Below are positions 1 through 4,788 of a stretch of 6,897 nucleotides of DNA, one piece after another (the stretch's first letter is position 1; each line of letters begins with the position of its first letter). A model generated the notes under the pieces. It searched no databases, was not told the DNA's origin, and saw only the letters and a program-made list of their open reading frames with translations. Location of the stretch: assembly GCA_964373165.1 (NCBI GenBank), contig CAYJTF010000042.1:1-6897 (forward strand), given 5' to 3'. Made by a program: the position numbers and the translations under genes. This stretch comes from JAGVVZ01 sp964373165. GTDB lineage: Archaea > Aenigmatarchaeota > Aenigmatarchaeia > CG10238-14.

Positions 1-510
1 AATTTTAACATCATCATCTTTCTCAAGTTTAGGTAATTCTTCATCTTTTAATTTGTTGTCAAAATCATACGTATGAAAAACAGGAAGAGGTGTTATATCT
101 ATTCCGTATAATTTAAATTTAACATAAGATTTTATTAATTTTATTTCTTTGTTAATGTGGCTGAATTTTTTATCTATCCATTCTTTCGTTTTCTGTGAAC
201 AATAGATACGAGGTTTTTGAATATATTTGCTCCAAGTTTTAAATTCTATTAATCCATATAAATGTTCAACATGCCAGTGGCTAACCAAGAAATTTTTTAT
301 TGGTCGAAGGTTAAATTTATTGGACTGGATTCTTATATCAGGATTAATCTCTATTAAAAATTCCCCGGTATCAGATTCTACAAGTATTCCTGGTCTTGTT
401 CTGTTGTCCTTCGAGTTGGGGTTATTTTTTGCAGTATTACATACTTTGCAGTCACAGAAAAGAGAAGGTATTCCTTCCCAACCACCAGATCCCAGAATTT
501 TAATTTTCAT
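1..510 (-). CDS. PhnP-like MBL-fold metal-dependent hydrolase, 3' end outside window
   Basis: The minus-strand frame is open from the ATG at 510 to the window edge, giving 170 residues without a stop; the C-terminus is missing. It starts MKIKILGSGGWEGIPSL and continues into CDCKVC (Cys19, Cys21, Cys24). This matches the start of PhnP-type metallo-beta-lactamase-fold proteins, where those cysteines hold a structural zinc. The metal-binding motif is SHWHVEHLYGL (His78, His80, Glu82, His83), followed by a probable further metal ligand, His146, in PVFHTYD. Glu82 stands where the family normally has Asp (HxHxDH). PhnP relatives are phosphodiesterases, including cyclic phosphate hydrolases; the substrate here cannot be told. 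A TATA-like box lies 27 bases before the ATG, so the gene is probably leaderless. The fold is fairly sure, the exact function is not. Confidence 0.85.
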   Translation of the reverse strand, partial: MKIKILGSGGWEGIPSLFCDCKVCNTAKNNPNSKDNRTRPGILVESDTGEFLIEINPDIRIQSNKFNLRPIKNFLVSHWHVEHLYGLIEFKTWSKYIQKPRIYCSQKTKEWIDKKFSHINKEIKLIKSYVKFKLYGIDITPLPVFHTYDFDNKLKDEELPKLEKDDDVKI

Positions 511-533
511 AATAAATTTATAAATTAGTTAAA

Positions 534-540
534 TTATAAA
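534..540 (-). promoter_or_regulatory. TATA-like box of the MBL-fold gene
   Basis: The minus-strand sequence TTTATAA is centred 27 bases upstream of the ATG at 510. Archaeal transcription normally starts about 25-27 bases from the TATA centre, so the transcript would begin at or next to the start codon. The surroundings are very AT-rich, so a chance match is possible. Confidence 0.5.
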
Positions 541-639
541 TTTGTTTTTAGGGGTTTCGTCATTACTTATACCAGTGAGTATATTTTTTTTCTTTGAAAA
601 GGAAAATTTTTATTATAAACTAGAAATAAAGTGTGAAGC

Positions 640-649
640 AAAAAATAAA
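640..649 (-). terminator. Possible poly-T terminator of the HD gene
   Basis: Read on the minus strand, TTTATTTTTT lies about 43 bases beyond the stop codon of the HD gene. Archaeal terminators are often plain T-runs, so this is a plausible end for that transcript. The AT-rich background makes it uncertain. Confidence 0.35.
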
Positions 650-667
650 GCAACACTATCTTCGAAG

Positions 668-699
668 AATCATAAATCGGTCCCCTCATTTTTATGATT
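668..699. repeat. 9-bp perfect inverted repeat spanning the HD gene stop codon
   Basis: AATCATAAA (668-676) and TTTATGATT (691-699) are exact reverse complements separated by 14 bases. The right arm contains the TAA stop of the HD gene. As RNA this would fold at the 3' end of that mRNA and could help terminate or protect it. The role is inferred. Confidence 0.5.
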
Positions 700-1240
700 G
701 ATCCATGAATAATTTCAGTAAATCAGGATGAAAGTTAGTTCCACTTTGTGGTTCCATTTCTCTTCGTATTTTATGACCATCCCACTTACATTCATGTTTT
801 CTCCAATCGTGCCAGTCAGCAATTCTTATAACAAACGATGGTAGTGGAATTTCATCTCTGGGGGCTTTGTAATGTCCATCACCATCATATCTTTCATGGT
901 GATATCTTATTGCTGATGCGACAGCTACCAATTCTTCTTCTCTGTATGGAAACAATACACATAAACCTCTATAATCCAAAACTCTTTCAGCACCTAGTTT
1001 TGGATGTCTTTTTATTTCCTTTTCAGGTAATTCCAATTTTCCTATATCATGAAGTAGGCCAGCATAATGCGTAATCACGACATCAAATTCATTAAATCCA
1101 GCTTTTCTTGCTATTTTTACCGCATTTCTACTTACTCTGTATGAATGTTCTGCCAATATCTCATGCTGCATCCATGTATCTAACCATAAATAATATGTAA
1201 GATAGAACAATGGATCGTGTACACCATATATTTTTTGCAT
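692..1240 (-). CDS. HD-domain phosphohydrolase, HD-GYP-like
   Basis: From the ATG at 1240 the protein has 182 residues. An upstream in-frame TTG at 1255 would add five residues, but the TATA-like box sits about 25 bases before the ATG, so ATG at the 5' end of a leaderless mRNA is preferred. The order of motifs is that of HD-GYP domains: His32 in EHSYRVSR, GLLHDIGKLELP (His64-Asp65, Lys68), His79 in KRHPKLGAE, HHERYDGDG (114-122), IPL, then RIAD (Asp142) and GTNFHPDLL near the end. All expected metal ligands are present. The GYP triplet itself reads GHY, and the usual DxxDAL after RIAD reads DWHDWR. HD-GYP proteins cleave cyclic dinucleotides, and relatives hydrolyse other phosphoesters; the substrate here is unknown. 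The whole protein is just the catalytic domain, with no sensor domain and no membrane segment. Confidence 0.88.
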   Translation of the reverse strand: MQKIYGVHDPLFYLTYYLWLDTWMQHEILAEHSYRVSRNAVKIARKAGFNEFDVVITHYAGLLHDIGKLELPEKEIKRHPKLGAERVLDYRGLCVLFPYREEELVAVASAIRYHHERYDGDGHYKAPRDEIPLPSFVIRIADWHDWRKHECKWDGHKIRREMEPQSGTNFHPDLLKLFMDQS

Positions 1241-1260
1241 AATTATCAGAAACAAATAAA

Positions 1261-1326
1261 CTATTTAATCATTTCCTGAACTATAAGAACGTGATAACCA
1301 ACAGCTATAAGGTCCTCCTCTCGGAA
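1261..1326 (-). pseudogene. In-frame continuation of the small ORF past TGA
   Basis: Directly after the TGA at 1327-1329 the same frame reads FREEDLIAVGYHVLIVQEM, then IK and a TAG at 1261-1263. The residue mix is that of a folded protein: an acidic turn followed by a hydrophobic helix or strand. Together with the upstream 34 residues it would form one compact small protein. No ATG, GTG or TTG lies at a useful place to start this part alone, although GAGGAGG occurs near its start. It may be the 3' remnant of an interrupted gene or a read-through product. Other genes here (gatA) use TGA as an ordinary stop. Confidence 0.35.
1262..1268 (-). promoter_or_regulatory. TATA-like box of the HD gene
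   Basis: The minus-strand TTAAATA is centred about 25 bases before the ATG at 1240, which fits a leaderless transcript. It overlaps the TAG that closes the extended frame of the small ORF upstream. The HD gene may therefore also be reached by read-through from that ORF's promoter. Confidence 0.5.
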
Positions 1327-1431
1327 TCATCCCTCTAAATTTACTGTCTCCTCAACCACTTCATTGATCATCATTATCAGCCTCTCCTCATTATCCTTGA
1401 TCATCATCTTATCTTCAATCGACAATTTCAT
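1327..1431 (-). CDS. Small acidic/amphipathic protein, 34 aa, unknown
   Basis: The ATG at 1431 is preceded by a near-perfect archaeal ribosome binding site, GGAGGTG (1439-1445), seven bases away. It opens a 34-codon frame ending at TGA (1327-1329). The product begins MKLSIEDKMMIKDNEERL and continues IMMINEVVEETVNLEG. It is rich in Glu, Lys, Met and Ile and likely to be one or two amphipathic helices; there are no cysteines and no signal peptide. I do not recognise the family. The same frame continues after the TGA for 21 sense codons that also look protein-like, so this may be the 5' part of a roughly 55-residue gene broken by a nonsense mutation. It lies upstream of the HD gene on the same strand and could be co-transcribed with it. 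It is probably real because of its ribosome binding site, but that is unproven. Confidence 0.5.
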   Translation of the reverse strand: MKLSIEDKMMIKDNEERLIMMINEVVEETVNLEG

Positions 1432-1438
1432 TGCAGCA

Positions 1439-1445
1439 CACCTCC
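1439..1445 (-). promoter_or_regulatory. Strong ribosome binding site of the small ORF
   Basis: GGAGGTG on the minus strand matches the anti-Shine-Dalgarno consensus and lies seven bases from the ATG at 1431. It is the best ribosome binding site in the window and the main reason to believe the short ORF is translated. Confidence 0.6.
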
Positions 1446-1473
1446 ATGATCTTTCTAATATATACTATGCATT

Positions 1474-1491
1474 GGATTTTATTTAAAATCC
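1474..1491. promoter_or_regulatory. Palindromic TATA/operator-like element
   Basis: GGATTTTA (1474-1481) and TAAAATCC (1484-1491) are perfect 8-bp inverted arms around a 2-base centre. On the minus strand the centre reads TTTTAAAT, a good TATA core. It would start transcripts near 1457, giving a leader of about 26 bases that includes the GGAGGTG site of the small ORF. Its symmetry suggests a dimeric regulator site or a TATA box usable in both directions. The role is inferred. Confidence 0.4.
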
Positions 1492-1650
1492 GTCTAAAAA
1501 GGTCTTGTAACGGGTTAAAACTAGCATATTGAAACAGGGCTAATCAGCATGAAAGCAATAAAAGAATTTTTATAGAGGAGAGAGAATTTTTGAAAAAAAA
1601 CCAACAAGTCAACTATATATTTCTTCTCTCACTTCAAAATAAATGATAGT
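1492..1650 (+). other. gatC upstream region with phased direct repeat
   Basis: No gene is seen here apart from an 8-codon ORF at 1549-1575 that I do not credit. AGAATTTTT occurs at 1563-1571 and again at 1583-1591, exactly 20 bases apart, or about two helical turns. GAGAGAA (1580-1586) is the reverse complement of TTCTCTC (1624-1630), flanking the TATA-like box of the gat operon. These may be regulator or BRE-side elements, but the region is of low complexity. Confidence 0.35.
1614..1620 (+). promoter_or_regulatory. TATA-like box of the gatCAB operon
   Basis: TATATAT is centred 34 bases before the gatC ATG at 1651. Transcription would start near 1643, leaving a leader of only about 7-8 bases with no clear ribosome binding site. 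The initiation is close to leaderless. Confidence 0.5.
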
Positions 1651-1953
1651 ATGACTAACGAAAAATCAGATTACTGGAAAATTGATGAGAAGCTTATTGA
1701 TCATATTTCTAAAGTTTCGAGACTATCACTTACTGAGAAAGAAAAAGAGAAGTATCTGAAGCAGTTGGCAGATATTTTAAAGACATTCAAAGAAATAGAT
1801 GAAGTAGATACGGAGAATGTGGAGCCGTCCTTCCATCCCCTACCTTTGTCGAATGTATGGAGAGAGGATGAAGTGAAAAAATGGAAATGGGATCCTTTGA
1901 AGAACACAGAGCATAAGGAAGAAAAATATTTCAAGGGACCGAAAATCGTTTAG
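1651..1953 (+). CDS. gatC: Asp/Glu-tRNA amidotransferase subunit C
   Basis: The product has 100 residues, the normal size of GatC. The N-terminal helical hairpin (about residues 12-46) contains the family-typical VSRLSLTEKEKEKYLKQL. It is followed by DEVDTENVEP and the conserved HPLPLSNVWREDEV (62-75), which in known GatCAB structures is part of the belt wrapping GatA and contacting GatB. The C-terminus FKGPKIV is also typical. GatC stabilises the GatA-GatB complex in the cytoplasm and has no catalytic role itself. It is the first gene of gatC-gatA-gatB. Its TAG stop is followed immediately, in the same frame, by the proposed GTG of gatA, so TAG read-through would give a GatC-GatA fusion. Assignment is confident. 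Confidence 0.96.
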   Translation: MTNEKSDYWKIDEKLIDHISKVSRLSLTEKEKEKYLKQLADILKTFKEIDEVDTENVEPSFHPLPLSNVWREDEVKKWKWDPLKNTEHKEEKYFKGPKIV

Positions 1954-1957
1954 GTGG
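1952..1957 (+). promoter_or_regulatory. Ribosome-binding-like AGGTGG that questions the gatA start
   Basis: AGGTGG overlaps the gatC stop and the GTG at 1954. It resembles the AAGGTGA that serves gatB. If it is the ribosome binding site, GTG cannot be the start. The next codon at the right distance is ATT at 1963, five bases downstream. No ribosome binding site lies at a usual distance before the GTG; AAGGGA at 1933-1938 is 15 bases away. Confidence 0.4.
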
Positions 1958-3357
1958 TAATTATTGAATCATCCGTTCTTCAACATATAAAAAACGCAAG
2001 AGAAGGCAACGTAGACTTTGATGATTTCTCACAGAATGTAATCGAAAAATCAGAAAAAATCCAGAAAAAATATTTTCCCTTTGTCACAATTACGGACAAT
2101 GCCAAAACACCAGCAAACAAAGGCAGGTTATTGTATCTTCCCATATCAGTTAAAGATTGCATATGTACAGAAGGGATGCAGAGTTCGGCCGGATCAAAAA
2201 TACTGAAAGGATATGTGCCGCCATTTGATGCGACTTCAGTTAGAAAGGTAAAAGATGAAGGCGTATTTGTTCTAGGCAAGACAAATCAAGATGAATTTGG
2301 TTTCGGCACGTTTTCAATTAACAGCGGTTATGACATTCCAAGAAATCCGTTGGATCCGGAAAGAAGTGCAGGTGGATCTAGCGGAGGCGCAGCTTGTATA
2401 ACCGCCGCAGCGGATTTTCCTCATGTGGCCTTAGCTGAATCTACGGGCGGTAGCATCTCTTCACCAGCCGCATTTACAGGTACTATCGGGCTGACACCTA
2501 CATATGGGAGAGTGTCCAGGTGGGGATTGATAGATTATGCTAACAGCATGGATAAGATCGGTGTTATAGGAAAGTGCGTGGATGATGTGGCATTGGTTTT
2601 TTCCATAATCTCCGGTCATGACCCATTGGATTCAACAAGTCTTGATATACCTGACGAAGATTTCACTAGAAATTTAAATCAACCAATCAAAGGTATGAGA
2701 GCAGGCGTCCCAAAAGAATATTTTGAAGAAGGCGTTGATGAAAAGATAAAGAAAATTGTTTGGCAGGGAATTAAGAAATTAGAAGGCTTGGGCGTAGATA
2801 TTAAGGAAGTGTCTTTGCCCCATACGAAATACAGCGTGGCATCGTATTATATAATAGCGGTATGCGAAGCCTCCACAAACCTGTCAAAATATTGTGGCAT
2901 GAGATATGGCCTGCATGAGTCGTTAGATGGGAATTTTGATGAATACTTCTCGAAAGTGAGAGAGGACGGCTTTGGAGAGGAAGCGAAGCGAAGAATTATA
3001 CTAGGCACATATGCCAGAATGGCCGGATACAGGGATGCTTATTATCTGAAAGCGTTGAAGGTTAGAACGAAAATAATTGAAGATTTCAAAATGGCATTTA
3101 AAAATGTTGACGTGTTACTAGCACCTAGCATGCCTGTCATTGCTCCAAAATTCAAGGAAATTGAGAAACTAGAGCCTATAGACCACTATATGATGGATAT
3201 CCTTACGCTCGGTCCAAACTTGGCTGGGATACCAATGATGTCCGTTTCTTGTGGGAAGGTAGAAGGAATGCCTGTTGGTATGCATATACTTGCAGATCAC
3301 TTACAAGAAAAAAATATTTTCAAAATAGCATCAGCCTTCGAAAAGGTGAAAAAATGA
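1954..3357 (+). CDS. gatA: Asp/Glu-tRNA amidotransferase subunit A (amidase)
   Basis: GatA releases ammonia from glutamine or asparagine and passes it through a tunnel to GatB. With the GTG start at 1954 it has 467 residues, close to the usual 470-490. The amidase-signature triad is visible: Lys67 in PISVKDCICTEG, the cis-Ser in AGGSSGGAA (Ser142, with Ser143 beside it), and nucleophile Ser167 in ESTGGSISSPAAF. The 75-residue spacing from Lys to cis-Ser equals that of Staphylococcus aureus GatA. DEFGFGTFS, LTPTYGRVSRWGLIDYANS and the C-terminal LGPNLAGIP and GMPVGMHIL blocks are also typical. Oddities are the nucleophile loop, STGGSIS where most GatA have DTGGSIR, and the start: there is no ATG, GTG abuts the gatC TAG, and ATT at 1963 is an alternative behind AGGTGG. 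It ends in a 4-base ATGA overlap with gatB, so the two are translationally coupled. Confidence 0.96.
   Translation: MVIIESSVLQHIKNAREGNVDFDDFSQNVIEKSEKIQKKYFPFVTITDNAKTPANKGRLLYLPISVKDCICTEGMQSSAGSKILKGYVPPFDATSVRKVKDEGVFVLGKTNQDEFGFGTFSINSGYDIPRNPLDPERSAGGSSGGAACITAAADFPHVALAESTGGSISSPAAFTGTIGLTPTYGRVSRWGLIDYANSMDKIGVIGKCVDDVALVFSIISGHDPLDSTSLDIPDEDFTRNLNQPIKGMRAGVPKEYFEEGVDEKIKKIVWQGIKKLEGLGVDIKEVSLPHTKYSVASYYIIAVCEASTNLSKYCGMRYGLHESLDGNFDEYFSKVREDGFGEEAKRRIILGTYARMAGYRDAYYLKALKVRTKIIEDFKMAFKNVDVLLAPSMPVIAPKFKEIEKLEPIDHYMMDILTLGPNLAGIPMMSVSCGKVEGMPVGMHILADHLQEKNIFKIASAFEKVKK
3343..3349 (+). promoter_or_regulatory. Ribosome binding site of gatB
   Basis: AAGGTGA lies inside the end of gatA, with four to five bases to the ATG at 3354. 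It fixes the gatB start at 3354 rather than at the longer open frame that begins at 3249 inside gatA. Confidence 0.7.
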
Positions 3358-4763
3358 AAACTGTTATTGGCTTGGAAATTCACTGCCAGTTGGCAACTAA
3401 GAGCAAGCTATTTTGCGGCGATTCAACTACGAGCAAAGACGCAGGTCCTAATATTAACGTCTGCCCAACGTGTTTAGGGTTCCCTGGCTCAAAACCAAAA
3501 GTAAACAAAAAGGCATTGGATTTCGGAGTAATGGTTGCTCTAGCATTTAACTGCAAAATAAATGCAAATATGTTCTTTTCTCGAAAATCATATTTCTATC
3601 CGGATCTTTCAAAAAACTTTCAGATAACACAATACGAAATACCATTAGCTGTTGGTGGTTATCTGGAAATAAACAATAAAAAGATCAGGATAAGGCGTGT
3701 GCATATTGAAGAGGATCCTGCTAAATTGAATCACGTAGGCGGTGATATTACTTCAGCCAAATATGTTCTGGCGGATTACAATAGGGCAGGTGTTCCACTG
3801 TTAGAAATAGTCACAGAGCCGGATTTCGAATCGCCCAAAGAAGTCAGAGAATTCTTGGAAAAACTTTCGTCAATCCTTGAGCATTTGGAAGTTTATGATT
3901 CCAGTTGGGATGCTGCACTGAGAGTGGATGCCAATATATCAATGGAAGGCAGCGAAAGAATAGAGATAAAGAATATCACCGGTTTCAGAGACACCGAACG
4001 CGCATTAGCGCACGAAGTGATAAGGCAAAGAGGCATATTAAGGATGGGAATGAAAATCCAGAGAGAGACAAGGCATTTCGATGCAGAAAGAAGAGTAACT
4101 AAAAGTCTGAGAAAGAAAGAATTTGAAGAGGATTATGGTTACATTTTCGAACCGGATCTAACAAAAATTGAGATCTCGAAAGAGTGGGTTGAAAAGCTGA
4201 AGAAAGAGATGCCCGAACTGCCCGATCACCGGGCAAACAGGTTAGTAAAAGGGTATGGCATAGATGAATATGAAGCTAAGGTAATTGTCTATACTGATAA
4301 ACATCTTGCAGACTTTTTCGAACATTCTTGTAAGATATACAAAAATTACAAAGAAATCGCCAAGTGGATGATCACATATCTATTGAAGAGTTTGAATTGG
4401 CATGAAATTTCTATAAGAGAGTCCAAAGCAAGACCAGAGACGTTCGTCGAGCTTCTTGAAATGATTGACAAGAACGTTATCACGGAAAGACTTGCAAAGG
4501 AGATAATAAAGGACTATATTGATACAGGCAAGTCACCCAAGCAGATAGTCAAAGAAAAGGGGTTGGAAGGTTTCAAGAGCATTGATCTGGATGATGTTAT
4601 AAAGAGAGTTATTAATGAGAATGCAAAGGTGGTAAGTGAATACAAATCAGGGAAAGAGAAGGCTTTGGAATATCTGATAGGAAAAGTATTGGAGAAGACA
4701 AAAAAAGCGGCAGACCCCAAGAAAATAAGAGAAATGATTTTGAAGAATTTACAAATGATTTAA
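3354..4763 (+). CDS. gatB: Asp/Glu-tRNA amidotransferase subunit B
   Basis: GatB binds the misacylated tRNA, phosphorylates the Asp (or Glu) side chain with ATP and amidates it with ammonia from GatA. The ATG at 3354 gives 469 residues, the usual length. The start MKTVIGLEIHCQL carries the metal-site Glu8 and His10. Further family blocks are CPTCLGFPGSKP (37-48), RKSYFYPDLSKNFQITQYE (77-95), HIEEDPAKL (117-125) and NRAGVPLLEIVTEPD (143-157). The C-terminal part has the helical and YqeY-like tail that holds tRNA, ending in KALEYLIGKVLEKTKK and a final helix. There is no GAD domain, so it is GatB and not GatE. The zinc knuckle is altered: C21-x-D23 plus C37xxC40 instead of CxC plus CxxC. In archaea GatCAB is expected to make Asn-tRNA(Asn), as GatDE covers Gln. 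Confidence 0.96.
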   Translation: MKTVIGLEIHCQLATKSKLFCGDSTTSKDAGPNINVCPTCLGFPGSKPKVNKKALDFGVMVALAFNCKINANMFFSRKSYFYPDLSKNFQITQYEIPLAVGGYLEINNKKIRIRRVHIEEDPAKLNHVGGDITSAKYVLADYNRAGVPLLEIVTEPDFESPKEVREFLEKLSSILEHLEVYDSSWDAALRVDANISMEGSERIEIKNITGFRDTERALAHEVIRQRGILRMGMKIQRETRHFDAERRVTKSLRKKEFEEDYGYIFEPDLTKIEISKEWVEKLKKEMPELPDHRANRLVKGYGIDEYEAKVIVYTDKHLADFFEHSCKIYKNYKEIAKWMITYLLKSLNWHEISIRESKARPETFVELLEMIDKNVITERLAKEIIKDYIDTGKSPKQIVKEKGLEGFKSIDLDDVIKRVINENAKVVSEYKSGKEKALEYLIGKVLEKTKKAADPKKIREMILKNLQMI

Positions 4764-4765
4764 AT
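4759..4765 (+). promoter_or_regulatory. TATA-like box of the ATP-grasp gene
   Basis: TTTAAAT is centred 27 bases before the ATG at 4789 and overlaps the TAA stop of gatB (4761-4763). It predicts a leaderless transcript separate from the gat operon. There is no ribosome binding site before the ATG, which supports that reading. Confidence 0.55.
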
Positions 4766-4788
4766 GTATTGCATGTTTCTTTTAGTGA

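Larger units (their letters stand above)
511..691. other. Gene-free interval between the MBL-fold and HD genes
   Basis: No credible ORF or tRNA is seen here. The stretch holds the MBL-gene promoter, a plus-strand T-tract near 583-590, a minus-strand T-run at 640-649, the 10-base palindrome TCTTCGAAGA at 659-668, and one arm of a 9-bp inverted repeat that reaches into the end of the HD gene. Confidence 0.6.

Noticed and set aside
227..523. Plus-strand 98-codon ORF antisense to the MBL-fold gene
   Set aside because: Its translation has no recognisable motif, while the opposite strand encodes a clear PhnP-like protein.
838..1074. Plus-strand ORF antisense to the HD gene
   Set aside because: It is a shadow of the HD-domain coding strand, with an improbable His- and Leu-rich product.
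1549..1575. Eight-codon ORF (MKAIKEFL) as a leader peptide of the gat operon
   Set aside because: It lies upstream of the proposed transcript start near 1643, has no ribosome binding site, and shows no regulatory codon run.
3249..3353. Longer gatB start, 35 codons upstream in the same frame
   Set aside because: It lies inside gatA, its residues do not resemble GatB, and the ATG at 3354 has a good ribosome binding site and begins the conserved MKTVIGLEIH.
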